Shown: positions 17,603 to 27,299, counted from the first letter of the stretch. The stretch is DNA of 64,000 bases from Halobacillus litoralis (GCF_004101865.1 NZ_CP026118.1:2745001-2809000), one strand, 5' to 3'. Numbers and translations are program-made. Notes: generated from the sequence alone by a model not told the origin.

Positions 17603-18070
17603 ATGGTCAAAACAATAGAAGGCAGCTTAGTCGGAACAGGATTGAAAGTAGGAATCGTTGTAGGACGATTTAATGATTTCATTACAGGGAAATTATACGA
17701 AGGTGCTGTCGATGCATTTAAACGTCACGGTGTTGAACTGGATGATGTGGAAGTCGCTTATGTACCTGGCGCGTTTGAGATTCCATTGGTAGCCAGTAAA
17801 ATGGCTGGCTCCGGTAAATATGATGCTGTTGTTACATTAGGAGCTGTCATCCGCGGGTCTACACCACATTTCGATTACGTATGCAGTGAAGCAGCTAAAG
17901 GGGTATCGCAAGCCACACAGCAGAGTGGTGTCCCAGTCATCTTCGGAGTTATCACCACAGACACCATCGAGCAAGCAATTGAACGGGCAGGCACAAAAGC
18001 TGGTAATAAAGGCTGGGAAGCAGCGACGGCAGCAATCGAAATGGCTACTTTAATGAAAAACTTTGAATAA
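17603..18070 (+). CDS. ribH: 6,7-dimethyl-8-ribityllumazine synthase
   Basis: 155 residues, the normal length. Active-site stretches are [41 protein letters not shown] and a late [12 protein letters not shown]. It condenses the ribityl-diamine with dihydroxybutanone phosphate and usually forms an icosahedral shell around riboflavin synthase. ATG 17603 follows AGAAGGAGAG; a longer frame inside ribBA is a shadow. Last gene of the operon, closed by a strong terminator. Confidence 0.97.
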   Translation: MVKTIEGSLVGTGLKVGIVVGRFNDFITGKLYEGAVDAFKRHGVELDDVEVAYVPGAFEIPLVASKMAGSGKYDAVVTLGAVIRGSTPHFDYVCSEAAKGVSQATQQSGVPVIFGVITTDTIEQAIERAGTKAGNKGWEAATAAIEMATLMKNFE

Positions 18071-18079
18071 AGGACGATG

Positions 18080-18110
18080 AGCTGACCATGTTTCCTGGTC
18101 AGCTTTTTTT
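18080..18110 (+). terminator. Terminator of the riboflavin operon
   Basis: Perfect 9-bp stem AGCTGACCA (18080-18088) with TGGTCAGCT (18096-18104) and seven T residues, 10 bases after the ribH stop. Confidence 0.93.
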
Positions 18111-18275
18111 ATTGTGGAAACCTGACAGGAAGGATTTTTTAAGAGAAAATCGAGCAGAGGAAAATAAAAGATGAAAATTTATAACCATCCATATTCCAAG
18201 TGCTCTGCTTATCTTACAGAATCGTGGTTTACACCCGCAAGTTTAAAGGAAGGATAAAGGAGAAGGAGGGGCACG

Positions 18276-19700
18276 ATGACGACACGCGCTGTCTGGTTTC
18301 GCAGAGATTTGCGATTAAATGATCACACCGCTTTAGCCAAAGCGTTAGAACATACAAAAAAAGGGGATGAAATCGTTTGTGTATTTCACATAGACCCAGC
18401 ATTGAATGAAACATTCACCCCTAACCACGATTACTTTTTCCAAACATTAGCTACCCTTGTTGAAGATGCGGAACAAAAGGGTGCGCCTATCCACTTTATC
18501 GAGGGTGATATTGAAACCGCATTCCAGAACTTGATTGAACAGTTAGATGTTAATATGGTCTATTTCAATCGTGATGAAACTGGGTATGGGAAGAAGCGTG
18601 ACCAGCAGCTTCTTCCATTCTTGAATTCCATCAATGTAGAGGTTTACCACTATATTGATCATCATTTACATGGCTCAGGTGAAGTGAGGAAGCAAGATGG
18701 AAATCACTATAAGGTCTTCACTCCCTATTTCAGGAAATGGAAACAGCTCCAGAAACCAACTGTACAGAAGGTTGACCACGAACTACTCTCGAAGGTCTCC
18801 ATCAATGAAAGGGTGTCTTTTTCGCAAGGGATAAAGGCTTTCGATGATTTGGTGAATCATACAGAAAGAGTGTTTGAAGGAGTCGGTGAAAAGGAAGCCC
18901 TACAACAGTTGGAGCATTTCCTTGAGGAAGATATTTATGACTATGACGAACGGAGAGACTACCCCGCCGTTGATGGGACGAGTCTTATGTCCCGTTATTT
19001 ACGTACAGGAGCGATTTCCATTCGTACCATCTATCATCAGATTGAAGATCGAATCGACCACCGCAGAAAGACGACAGGTGTTGATACGTATGTTTCTGAG
19101 CTCGCCTGGCGTGATTTTTACAATATGATTTATCATTTCTATCCAAATGCAGGAAATGAAGAAATGGTGCAAAAATACCAGGGTATCCCTTGGAATAATG
19201 ATGAAGATATATTAAGGAAATGGCAAGAAGGACAGACTGGCTTTCCCCTTATCGATGCAGCTATGCGCCAGCTTAACGAGACGGGGTGGATGCACAACCG
19301 CTTGCGGATGGCTGTGGCTTCTTTTTTAACGAAAGATTTACTCATCGATTGGCGTAAAGGGGAACGCTATTTTAAAGACCGATTGATCGATTACGACCCT
19401 GCATCTAATATTGGGGGATGGCAGTGGGCTGCATCCACGGGCACAGACCCAGTTCCTTACTTTCGGGTCTTTAATCCGACACGTCAATCGGAGCGATTTG
19501 ATCCGCACGGCCGGTTCATTAAAGGATGGTTACCTGAGCTTGAGAATGTAAAAAAGAAACACATTCACGATCCCAGCCGGATGTCTATTGAGGATCAAGA
19601 AGAGGCCAATTGTATCATAGGCGAGGATTATCCTGCTCCTATGGTGGATCACAAGCGGATGAGAGAACGGGCGATTGAATTATTTAAAGACAAAACATGA
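18276..19700 (+). CDS. phr: Deoxyribodipyrimidine photo-lyase (cryptochrome/photolyase family)
   Basis: 474 residues. The N-terminal alpha/beta antenna domain begins AVWFRRDLRLNDHTALAKAL. The C-terminal FAD domain has ELAWRDFYNMI, TGFPLIDAAMRQL, GWMHNRLRMAVASFLTKDLL and the FAD-loop SNIGGWQWAASTGTDP. These are class I CPD photolyase signatures. It uses blue light to split cyclobutane pyrimidine dimers. FAD as cofactor makes the adjoining riboflavin operon a sensible neighbour, though it has its own ribosome site (AAGGAGGGG) and lies beyond a terminator. Confidence 0.95.
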   Translation: MTTRAVWFRRDLRLNDHTALAKALEHTKKGDEIVCVFHIDPALNETFTPNHDYFFQTLATLVEDAEQKGAPIHFIEGDIETAFQNLIEQLDVNMVYFNRDETGYGKKRDQQLLPFLNSINVEVYHYIDHHLHGSGEVRKQDGNHYKVFTPYFRKWKQLQKPTVQKVDHELLSKVSINERVSFSQGIKAFDDLVNHTERVFEGVGEKEALQQLEHFLEEDIYDYDERRDYPAVDGTSLMSRYLRTGAISIRTIYHQIEDRIDHRRKTTGVDTYVSELAWRDFYNMIYHFYPNAGNEEMVQKYQGIPWNNDEDILRKWQEGQTGFPLIDAAMRQLNETGWMHNRLRMAVASFLTKDLLIDWRKGERYFKDRLIDYDPASNIGGWQWAASTGTDPVPYFRVFNPTRQSERFDPHGRFIKGWLPELENVKKKHIHDPSRMSIEDQEEANCIIGEDYPAPMVDHKRMRERAIELFKDKT

Positions 19701-19775
19701 ATGGCCTCTTTCTGGGAAACCAGTGGGATATATGAAATAATAATAGAAGATTACCAATTGTTGGAGGGTTCTAAT

Positions 19776-21017
19776 ATGGATAAGCATCAAAAGCAGTTAG
19801 AAAAATATGCAGACTTAGCATTGAAAAAAGGAGTGAATATCCAAAGAGGACAAGGGATAATCATAAACGCTCCGATTGAAGCGGCGGATCTCGTTCGTAC
19901 GATTTCAGCTAAAGCTTATGGCAAAGGGGCAAAAAACGTCCACGTGGAATGGGGCGATGAAGTACTTAGTTATATGAAAATGAAAAACGCACCTGCGGAA
20001 GTCCTGGAAAACTTCCCGAAATGGAAAGCAGAGGGTCTTGAAGAGATGGTTGCAGATGGATATGCATTACTATCTATTTATGGGCCGAATCCGGACCTTT
20101 TCAAAGATGTTGATTCGGAGCGAGTGGCAAAAGCAAATAAAGCAAGTGCGGAAGCTTTGAGCGATTACAGAGATTACATTATGAATGATAAGACTACATG
20201 GTCGATCATCGCTTATCCTCAACAAGCCTGGGCAGAAAAAGTGTTCCCGGATGTTTCACCTGAAGAGGCCCAAAACAAGCTGTGGGAACAGATTTTTCAA
20301 ATTACGCGGATCGATCAAGAAGATCCAATCAAAGCTTGGGAAGAGCATAACGAGCGTTTGCGTCAAGCACGTGAGTATCTTAATCAAAAACAATATAAAA
20401 AACTGCATTATAAGGCCCCTGGCACCGAGCTTTCGATTGAACTTGTGCAGGATCATATCTGGCACGGCGGCTCTACGGAATCTGACAAAGGCGTAGAATT
20501 CAACCCGAATATGCCTACAGAAGAAGTGTTTACAATGCCGCACAAGAACGGGGTCCAAGGGAAAGTGACGAGTACGAAGCCGTTGAACTATGGTGGCAAT
20601 CTTGTTGAAAATTTCACATTGTCTTTTGAAAATGGCAAAGTGGTCGATTATAAAGCAGAAGCAGGCGAAGAGACCCTTAAACACCTGTTGGGAACAGATG
20701 AGGGTGCGAAACGTCTGGGAGAAGTAGCTCTTGTACCGAATGAATCTCCAATTTCGCAGTCAGGACACATTTTCTTCAATACGCTTTATGATGAAAATGC
20801 CTCTTGCCACTTAGCTCTAGGGAAGGCCTATCCAACCAACATAAAAGATGGTTCTTCATTCAATAAAGGGCAAATGGATCAACACGGGGTCAACGATAGC
20901 CTGGTACATGAAGACTTTATGATGGGTTCTGCAGAACTGGATATAGATGGAGAAACGAAAGAAGGAAACTTTGAACCTATTTTCCGTAAAGGAACATGGG
21001 CCATCAGTTTTGATTAA
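19776..21017 (+). CDS. Aminopeptidase, M29 family (AmpS/PepS)
   Basis: 413 residues, the usual size of M29 metallo-aminopeptidases. The N-terminal part has GQGIIINAPIEAADLVRTI; the C-terminal metal-binding region has the family residues in NESPI, FNTLYDENASCHLALGKAY, DQHGVNDSLVHEDFMMG and a final GNFEPIFRKGTWAI. The ATG at 19776 follows TTGGAGGG; the longer frame overlapping the end of phr is unlikely. Cytoplasmic, probably acting in peptide turnover with PepT. Confidence 0.93.
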   Translation: MDKHQKQLEKYADLALKKGVNIQRGQGIIINAPIEAADLVRTISAKAYGKGAKNVHVEWGDEVLSYMKMKNAPAEVLENFPKWKAEGLEEMVADGYALLSIYGPNPDLFKDVDSERVAKANKASAEALSDYRDYIMNDKTTWSIIAYPQQAWAEKVFPDVSPEEAQNKLWEQIFQITRIDQEDPIKAWEEHNERLRQAREYLNQKQYKKLHYKAPGTELSIELVQDHIWHGGSTESDKGVEFNPNMPTEEVFTMPHKNGVQGKVTSTKPLNYGGNLVENFTLSFENGKVVDYKAEAGEETLKHLLGTDEGAKRLGEVALVPNESPISQSGHIFFNTLYDENASCHLALGKAYPTNIKDGSSFNKGQMDQHGVNDSLVHEDFMMGSAELDIDGETKEGNFEPIFRKGTWAISFD

Positions 21018-21030
21018 TAAGAGCTTTTCA

Positions 21031-21061
21031 AAAGGGACACCTTGTGGGGGGGTGTCCCTTT
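21031..21061 (+). terminator. Terminator after the M29 aminopeptidase
   Basis: Perfect 11-bp stem AAAGGGACACC (21031-21041) with GGTGTCCCTTT (21051-21061). The T tail is short, so efficiency is uncertain. Confidence 0.65.
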
Positions 21062-21263
21062 ATGGTGGGCGTTATCATAGTTTCCTCTTCTTCAAATATG
21101 GTTGGGCTAAAGAGAAGTTACATTTATGATTCCATAATGACAATCAGGTTACAGTTCATTTAAATTACAGCAAATTAGTCTTAAAATGCAAAGGAATGTG
21201 GTAAATAAAGAGTAGAAGAAAAATATTAAAGGGAAGTTCAATGAAAAAGAAGGGTGAGACAAC

Positions 21264-22280
21264 ATGAAGCGAGACGCTTTTTTTGATAATGCGAAGTTGG
21301 TTTTAATCTTCCTGGTAGTATTCGGGCACATGATTCAGCCTTTCACAGATGGTTCCAGACCTATGTACACCCTATATACGTGGATCTATACGTTTCACAT
21401 GCCTGCTTTCATCTTTTTGGCTGGATTCTTTGCCAAAGGATCTGGTGAAAAAGATTATATTATACAATTAGCTAAAAAATTGATTCTGCCCTATCTGATT
21501 TTCCAATTGGTTTACACAGGATATTACTTTTTCATTGGAAAAGATTCTGGTTTGACTGGAATATTCTATCCGCACTGGTCGCTCTGGTTTTTATTCAGCC
21601 TTTTCTGCTGGCATATTCTCCTGTATTGGTTCAAAAAAATCCCACCACTGCTCGGAGTGGCGATTGCTGTCCAAATTGGTGTTTTAGTCGGATATTTCAG
21701 TGACGTAGGACATCATTTCAGCCTGTCACGGACGTTTGTATTTTTCCCGTTCTTTTTGGCGGGGTATTGGTTGACGAAAGACCATGTCCACAAATGGAGG
21801 ACTCGTCGCATCAAGGAGATCAGTCTCGTTTTAATGGCCGTTGTAGCCGGTATGATTGCTATGTTTCCTGAGTTCAGTTCAGGATGGCTGTTAGGTTCTA
21901 AATCCTATGAGGTATTAGGTAGTCCGGAAATGGGCGGACTGATCCGATTAGGTGTTTATCTGCTAGCCGGACTCATGATGATCAATGTGTTCGCCTGGAT
22001 ACCGAACAAAGAATTCCGTTTGACTTACCTGGGTGGAAAAACCCTCTATGTTTACCTGTTGCACGGGTTTTTCATTCAGTTTTTCCGCGAAGCCAACTGG
22101 TTTAAAGTCGATCACATATTAGACGTAATAGGATTGGGAATTGTGGCGGCATCCATCGTTTACTTGTTATCCAGCAGTATAATTCGGACGTTGACCCAGC
22201 CGATTATTGAAGGTCGTATCCAACTATTGAAAAAGTGGTGGCACCGCACGGACGCTAAAGATTCCAATCTACAATCTTAA
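21264..22280 (+). CDS. Membrane acyltransferase, acyltransferase-3 / NolL-like family
   Basis: 338 residues with about ten helices. The N-terminus RDAFFDNAKLVLIFLVVFGH contains the F-DNAK and GH(M) signature (catalytic His near residue 21) of the fucose-4-O-acetylase-like group (COG3594; compare B. subtilis YkrP). Such enzymes O-acetylate sugars or wall polymers. The acceptor is unknown. It has AGGGTGAGA upstream of the ATG, and the GNAT gene follows 52 bases later. Confidence 0.85.
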   Translation: MKRDAFFDNAKLVLIFLVVFGHMIQPFTDGSRPMYTLYTWIYTFHMPAFIFLAGFFAKGSGEKDYIIQLAKKLILPYLIFQLVYTGYYFFIGKDSGLTGIFYPHWSLWFLFSLFCWHILLYWFKKIPPLLGVAIAVQIGVLVGYFSDVGHHFSLSRTFVFFPFFLAGYWLTKDHVHKWRTRRIKEISLVLMAVVAGMIAMFPEFSSGWLLGSKSYEVLGSPEMGGLIRLGVYLLAGLMMINVFAWIPNKEFRLTYLGGKTLYVYLLHGFFIQFFREANWFKVDHILDVIGLGIVAASIVYLLSSSIIRTLTQPIIEGRIQLLKKWWHRTDAKDSNLQS

Positions 22281-22332
22281 GAGGTTTTTCCTCTCCCTTT
22301 GCCGAACATTTATTTATAAAGGGAGGCAGAGT

Positions 22333-23163
22333 ATGAAAATCTTATCTATGATGGATTGTTCTTATCATGATGCAGTCACTGCTTGGAACGGCAACTTTCA
22401 AGATTATGACGTGAATGTAAAGACAGATATTGATGGTTTAACTAAAATGATGAGCTCGAAAAGATTATCACCTCTGTATTCTTTCATTGCCTATGAAGAA
22501 GAGCAGCCAATCGGTATTGTGCTGAATAGTATCCAAGAGGTCGCTGGGAAAAAAGCAGCCTATAACGGGGGGACCGCTGTTCATCCAAAATATCGTAAAG
22601 AAGGAGTCGGTTCTGGGTTGGTCCACTCTTCTCTCGATATTTATAAAAAGTCGGGAGTGGATGAAGCGACTCTTGAAGCAATCTCGACGAATAAGGCGGC
22701 AATAAGCTTGTATGAAAAGAACGGCTATCATATTAGGGATTGGCTTCATCTCTTGCAGAAACCGCCTTCAAACCGTCTGGCAGATGGTCCGTATTCGCTG
22801 TGTCAGCTTAACAAAAGAGAGTGGCTGGAAGAATTCCCCCTTAATAATGAGTATCCTTGGCAGAATCAAGCTGCTTTTCAGGATGCGGGGGAATATTATC
22901 AAATCATTAAAGATGACAAAGCATGTGGTCGGTTGGTAATCTCCCGCGAAAAGAAGAATCATATGACGATCTTTCAACTTTCAAGTGAAGAAGATTACGA
23001 GGAAGTAATAAATGCACTTTGTACCTATTTCCCTTCTGATCAAATACTAGCGTTTAATATCCCGGAAAGTCACCCATCATTCAAAGCTTTTATACAAGCT
23101 GGATTCAAATCAGTCCTGGAACAAGTGTGGATGATAAATGCATTAAGGAATACTTCTGTTTGA
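22333..23163 (+). CDS. GNAT family N-acetyltransferase, two-domain
   Basis: 276 residues. The N-terminal domain is a clear GNAT: TAVHPKYRKEGVGSGLVHSS is the R-x-x-G-x-G acetyl-CoA loop (about 88-107) and ISTNKAAISLYEKNGY is motif B. The second half (about 140-276) has no acetyl-CoA loop and looks like a degenerate GNAT repeat. The start has AAAGGGAGGCAGAGT upstream. Substrate unknown. Confidence 0.85.
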   Translation: MKILSMMDCSYHDAVTAWNGNFQDYDVNVKTDIDGLTKMMSSKRLSPLYSFIAYEEEQPIGIVLNSIQEVAGKKAAYNGGTAVHPKYRKEGVGSGLVHSSLDIYKKSGVDEATLEAISTNKAAISLYEKNGYHIRDWLHLLQKPPSNRLADGPYSLCQLNKREWLEEFPLNNEYPWQNQAAFQDAGEYYQIIKDDKACGRLVISREKKNHMTIFQLSSEEDYEEVINALCTYFPSDQILAFNIPESHPSFKAFIQAGFKSVLEQVWMINALRNTSV

Positions 23164-23216
23164 AATACACACACTTGTAAATAATAGGGGAGACATGTAT
23201 AAGGAGGTTAGTTGGC

Positions 23217-23882
23217 ATGGCCAAAAAAATTCTTATGATCGTTACGAACGTCGATCAAATGGATAAGGACAACGCAACGGGATTATGGTTATCGGAGTTT
23301 GTTGAACCATCTACAGAATTTCAGCAAGCAGGATATGAAGTTATCGCATCCAGCCCCAAAGGTGGGCGCATTCCTATTGATCCCAACAGCTATAGTAATG
23401 AATTGCCTCGTGTATGGGACGGGGTCATGGAACCTATTCATGATACCGTGCCTTTATCCAAAGTTGACCCGACCGATTTTGCTGCCATCTTTTTGTGCGG
23501 GGGTCACGGAACGATGTATGATTTTCCTGAAAATGAGCAGCTGCAAGACCTGCTCAGGCACTTTTTAACAGAAGAGAAGATCATCGGTTCGGTTTGTCAT
23601 GGCCCGGCAGGCTTCGTAGGAGTGGTAGACCATAACAGTCGCCCAATTTTAAACGGAAAGAAAATAACAGGATTCACAAATGAAGAGGAACAACAAACTG
23701 GTCTGGAATCAGTCGTACCGTTTATGCTGGAAGACCAATTGAGAGAAGCTGGTGCTGATTTTGACGCCGGGGAAGCTTTTAAGGATCATGTGGTAGTTGA
23801 CGCTCCGTTTGTGACTGGTCAAAACCCACAGTCCAGTTTAAGCACAGCACAAAAAGTAATCGAGCAGTTAAAAAACCGCTAA
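23217..23882 (+). CDS. DJ-1/PfpI family protein (type 1 glutamine amidotransferase-like)
   Basis: 221 residues. The nucleophile elbow is GSVCHGPAG with C127 followed by H128, and LCGGHGTMYDFPEN lies upstream (about 94-106). This arrangement matches Hsp31-like members of the DJ-1 superfamily, which act as glyoxalase III/deglycase-type or chaperone proteins. The physiological role here is not fixed. ATG 23217 follows a perfect AAGGAGG by 9 bases. The stop codon lies within the first arm of the terminator. Confidence 0.9.
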   Translation: MAKKILMIVTNVDQMDKDNATGLWLSEFVEPSTEFQQAGYEVIASSPKGGRIPIDPNSYSNELPRVWDGVMEPIHDTVPLSKVDPTDFAAIFLCGGHGTMYDFPENEQLQDLLRHFLTEEKIIGSVCHGPAGFVGVVDHNSRPILNGKKITGFTNEEEQQTGLESVVPFMLEDQLREAGADFDAGEAFKDHVVVDAPFVTGQNPQSSLSTAQKVIEQLKNR

Positions 23883-23908
23883 GCTTATTGAAGCTTAGCG
23901 GTTTTTTT
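23876..23908 (+). terminator. Terminator of the DJ-1/PfpI gene
   Basis: Perfect 11-bp stem CCGCTAAGCTT (23876-23886) with AAGCTTAGCGG (23891-23901), a 4-base loop and seven T residues. The stop codon TAA is part of the stem. Confidence 0.93.
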
Positions 23909-23930
23909 AGCTGGTTCTGCTAATATGACC

Positions 23931-25283
23931 TTAGAATAAAAAGTGAGCGATGAGTGTGATAATTGGCAAAGTGATGATTGTACGCTGAAGGAAAATGATG
24001 AATAAATCAAGAATATTCACTGGAACCTTAGAGCCAAGCAACAGCCCACCGACTTCAGACATATAAATAAGTTGTGTGACAGAAAGAGATGCAATGATGA
24101 AGCGGGTCATTTCGCTTTCAATACCTGATCCGATGATGGCTGGCAGGAACATGTCTGCAAAACCTACGAGAATTGTTTCTGAAGCTTCTTGTGCGAACGG
24201 AACTTGCATTAATTCAAGTAATGGGATGAAAGGCGTACCGATCCATGCGAAGAACGGGGTGAATTCAGCAATTACAAGTGCAATCGTACCTAAGGCCATT
24301 ACTATAGGGGCTACTCCCATCCACATGTCCAAGATGTTCTGAGTTCCTTGTTTGAAGAATTGTTGAAGACCACTTGACTTACTACCCTGTTCAACAGCTT
24401 TTGTATAGCCGTAAGTGAACAAATTGTGCTGTTCAGGGACATCTTCGTTTTGGTCAGCTGGTTCTTCAGTTACATACGTATCCGCTTTTCGTGAAAGTGG
24501 TGGAATTCTTGGCATAATTAGTGCTGCGATGAATCCTGCGAACCCGACCGTCAAGTAAAATGGTATAAACATGTGCCCTAACCCAACTTCTTGGATGACA
24601 ACGAGACTGAAGGTAATCGATACGACAGAGAATGTCGTTCCGATAACGGCTGCTTCTCGTTTCGTATAATAACCTTCTTCATATTGCTTACTTGTCAGAA
24701 GGACACCAATCGTACCATCGCCTAACCACGAGGCAAGTGAATCAATTGAAGAGCGTCCGGGTAAACGGAAAAGCGGGCGCATGATTTTTGTTAATATAAC
24801 TCCAAATAGTTCAAGTAAACCGTAATTTAAGAGTAACGGTAAGAATAGACCGGCAAATAAGAAGACAGCGAAAAGTACATGCAGTAATGAATCAAGCAGC
24901 AATCCCCCTGTATTTTCAGAAATGATCGCTTCCGGTCCGATTTGAAAGTAGACCATTATTGCAAAAATCATACCTAAAATTCGGGTGACGACCCACACGG
25001 GCGGGACATTGAATAATGATTGGAAGAATGGATATTTTTCCAAAGAATTCGATCCGGCAATCTTTGTGATAATCGTTCCGACAGCCGTGATTGTTATGAT
25101 GATTGTCATGATCAGTGATAGATAATCGGCTAATTCCGTTTCAAGCCACCCCGCGAGTATGGCAATAGGAATGGTGATCGCTCCATCTTCACCGGCAATC
25201 GGAAACATGAATAAGAAAATCCCGATCAAGGATGGAATGATGAAACGTAAATGCGAAGATGATTTAAAGTCTTTAGCTTTCAT
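23931..25283 (-). CDS. YjiH family membrane protein with nucleoside-recognition (Gate) domain
   Basis: 450 residues with about ten helices, including a Gate domain (SWLGDGTIGVLLTSKQYEEG, about 185-205) and the characteristic GFADMFLPAIIGSGIESEMTRF near the C-terminus. It belongs to the YjiH group related to spore maturation proteins SpmA/SpmB and nucleoside transporters. Transport activity is inferred and the substrate is not known. A cytoplasmic loop (about 265-310) is rich in acidic residues. Monocistronic, convergent with the DJ-1 gene. Confidence 0.85.
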   Translation of the reverse strand: MKAKDFKSSSHLRFIIPSLIGIFLFMFPIAGEDGAITIPIAILAGWLETELADYLSLIMTIIITITAVGTIITKIAGSNSLEKYPFFQSLFNVPPVWVVTRILGMIFAIMVYFQIGPEAIISENTGGLLLDSLLHVLFAVFLFAGLFLPLLLNYGLLELFGVILTKIMRPLFRLPGRSSIDSLASWLGDGTIGVLLTSKQYEEGYYTKREAAVIGTTFSVVSITFSLVVIQEVGLGHMFIPFYLTVGFAGFIAALIMPRIPPLSRKADTYVTEEPADQNEDVPEQHNLFTYGYTKAVEQGSKSSGLQQFFKQGTQNILDMWMGVAPIVMALGTIALVIAEFTPFFAWIGTPFIPLLELMQVPFAQEASETILVGFADMFLPAIIGSGIESEMTRFIIASLSVTQLIYMSEVGGLLLGSKVPVNILDLFIIFLQRTIITLPIITLIAHFLF

Positions 25284-25477
25284 CCAAAATCTCTCCTGAC
25301 GTTTTTCTGTTTTTATTTATGAACATTAAAGAATAAATATACAACATTATATATTCTATTACTTTTCACGACAAAATCCAATAGGGAATTTGTAGAGATA
25401 GGTCCATTTATGTTTATTCTACAGGAAACAGAGGAAATCCTGCTTGTACTGGATGATGCGTAAAAAGGGGGATGAGG

Positions 25478-26416
25478 ATGAAACGTTTTGCCGTACCAAA
25501 AGTTGTTATCAGTCGGTTCATAGAGTTTGCTGAAGTAAGATGCAACGGAGCAGGAATTCCGAAAAAAATGGTCCAGCGCATGCAACCCTATGTGGAGTTT
25601 GTATATAGCTTACCGGAGTCGGAAGTCAGTTCAGGTCTACCAGCTGAGCGATTAGTTCACCTTGGCACAGAGGAAGATGAGACAGACAAAGTGGTGAAGC
25701 GGATCTCCCAAACATTAGAAAAGTACTTCCCTTTTGCTGATGGTTTATTATTGAAGAGTTGCACTCAAGAAAACGTGGGGCAAGGTGTGAATGGGTATCG
25801 AAGCACTGAGCATTCCGAAGTCTCAGCAGGTATGAGTGGATTTATCACAGAGGTATCGGTACAAAATAAAGGACTGGCAATTGAAGAAATGGGGCGGTTG
25901 GAAGAGCTCACTTCAAGGTGCCATTTTTTGACAAAACTGTTCACATTGGCTTCATTTCGTGAAGTGAAAGAAAGTGGGAAGATGAATAGCTTGCGGCAGT
26001 TTCATGCAACCAATAAGTATTTATTCATGGCTTACCATCCGGATACGTTAAAAAGGATGGGCCGGGCGGTAGCGAATCATGAACATTACTCCTTGGAAAT
26101 GGTTTTTGAAAATTATGAGGGGCTTTTGCATGAATTGTTGAGGGAACCGGCTAAACCAAGTGCCCACGTAAATGTTTGTCAGCACATTTACGGCTATTTC
26201 AAAAAAGAACTTACTAAAGAGGAAAAGGAAAATTTCCGGTCATTATTGGGACAGTATAAAAGGGGGGAAGTACCACTCAACGCTGTAATCAGGGTTTTGA
26301 GTAACTGGGCCTCACATTTTCAAAGCGATTATTTGAAAAGGCAAACTTACTTTGAACCTTACCCCCAGGAGCTTTTAGACATGTCTGATTCAGGAGAAGG
26401 GAGTACCTACTCCTGA
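25478..26416 (+). CDS. DUF523-DUF1722 fusion protein (YbgA family), cluster cysteines lost
   Basis: 312 residues. The C-terminal domain (about 160-305) is a clear DUF1722: FHATNKYLFMAYHPDTLKRMGR, NVCQHIYGYFKKEL and PYPQELL. The N-terminal 150 residues align by pattern with DUF523, the TudS thiouracil desulfidase fold, through VVISRFIEFAEVRCNG and LPESEVSSGLPAERLV. The three cysteines that hold the 4Fe-4S cluster in DUF523 proteins are not in place: F14 replaces the first, L45 the second, and the SPSCG loop has become SCTQENVG. The domain is therefore probably not a desulfidase. Start at 25478 fits the AAAGGGGG spacing. Confidence 0.8.
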   Translation: MKRFAVPKVVISRFIEFAEVRCNGAGIPKKMVQRMQPYVEFVYSLPESEVSSGLPAERLVHLGTEEDETDKVVKRISQTLEKYFPFADGLLLKSCTQENVGQGVNGYRSTEHSEVSAGMSGFITEVSVQNKGLAIEEMGRLEELTSRCHFLTKLFTLASFREVKESGKMNSLRQFHATNKYLFMAYHPDTLKRMGRAVANHEHYSLEMVFENYEGLLHELLREPAKPSAHVNVCQHIYGYFKKELTKEEKENFRSLLGQYKRGEVPLNAVIRVLSNWASHFQSDYLKRQTYFEPYPQELLDMSDSGEGSTYS

Positions 26417-26421
26417 ATCAG
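26385..26421. terminator. Bidirectional terminator between convergent genes
   Basis: Perfect 12-bp stem CTGATTCAGGAG (26385-26396) with CTCCTGAATCAG (26410-26421). It encloses the stop codons of both the DUF1722 gene (26414-26416) and the fructosamine kinase gene (26418-26420). There is little T tail on either strand, so it may mainly stabilise 3' ends. Confidence 0.6.
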
Positions 26422-27284
26422 ATATACCTTTTCAAAATACGGTCGACGCTTTTGCCGTAAGGCTCTCCGAAAATGTTCAAGTGGACAAGCAGATAGAACA
26501 GCTGGTAGAGGGGTTTCGTATCTTCATAGTAATCGGGAAGGGGGAAGACCTCTTTGTAATGATCATAAAATGATTGGGAAAACCCACCGAACAATTCTGT
26601 GAAAGCTAGTTCAAACGCATGGTCTCCGTATAATACAGAGGGATCGATAAGGAGGGGAGTCCCTGCTGAGTCAGTCATCCAATTTCCTCCCCACAAATCC
26701 CCGTGCAGCAAGGAAGCTTTGGGTTTAGAAGGAATCCAAGTATCTAAACGATCAATCAGTTTTTCCAAGTGGATACGGCGTTGTTTCCCTATCGTTCCAT
26801 TGGCGACACCTACTTCTGTTTGTTGAAGCAGGCGGAAGCGGGCATAATATTCTGTCCAAGAATCGCACCATTCGTTCGGCTGATCCAGTTCACCGACGAA
26901 AGTAGGTTCATGGAAACCGAATTTATCAGTGGTTTGTTCGTGCATCTGAGCCACTTGTTGTCCGAGCAGGTCATTGGATGCAGAAGTCCCCGTCTCAATC
27001 CATTCCATAGCGAGGGAGGCCTTTTCACTATCTTGTGGTTCGTCGAAATGATAAACATCAGGCACTTCGATAGTTTGGCTGTTTCTGATTATCTCCAGCC
27101 CCTTTGCTTCTGCTCGAAAAAAATGGGGAGGGACGTTTTCGTTAATTTTGATGAAGTATGGCTGTGACTCCGTTTTCACATAAAATGTCTGGTTGATGTC
27201 GCCTCCGGTTACATGTTTACTTGTAATTATACTGGAGGAGTCCCCCAGTTTATCCAAGGTTTCACGAATAAAAGTTTCCATCAT
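26418..27284 (-). CDS. Fructosamine kinase family protein
   Basis: 288 residues, APH-like kinase fold. Visible are LLHGDLWGGNW (catalytic HGD loop, about 192-202) and PLLIDPSVLYGDHAFELAFTELFGGF with the metal-binding DP. The family phosphorylates fructosamines or ribulosamines on glycated proteins and amino acids so that they decompose. It follows the GNAT gene at 27300-28190 by about 15 bases on the same strand, so the two form an operon. Confidence 0.92.
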   Translation of the reverse strand: MMETFIRETLDKLGDSSSIITSKHVTGGDINQTFYVKTESQPYFIKINENVPPHFFRAEAKGLEIIRNSQTIEVPDVYHFDEPQDSEKASLAMEWIETGTSASNDLLGQQVAQMHEQTTDKFGFHEPTFVGELDQPNEWCDSWTEYYARFRLLQQTEVGVANGTIGKQRRIHLEKLIDRLDTWIPSKPKASLLHGDLWGGNWMTDSAGTPLLIDPSVLYGDHAFELAFTELFGGFSQSFYDHYKEVFPLPDYYEDTKPLYQLFYLLVHLNIFGEPYGKSVDRILKRYI

Positions 27285-27299
27285 ACCCCTCCTGATTTA

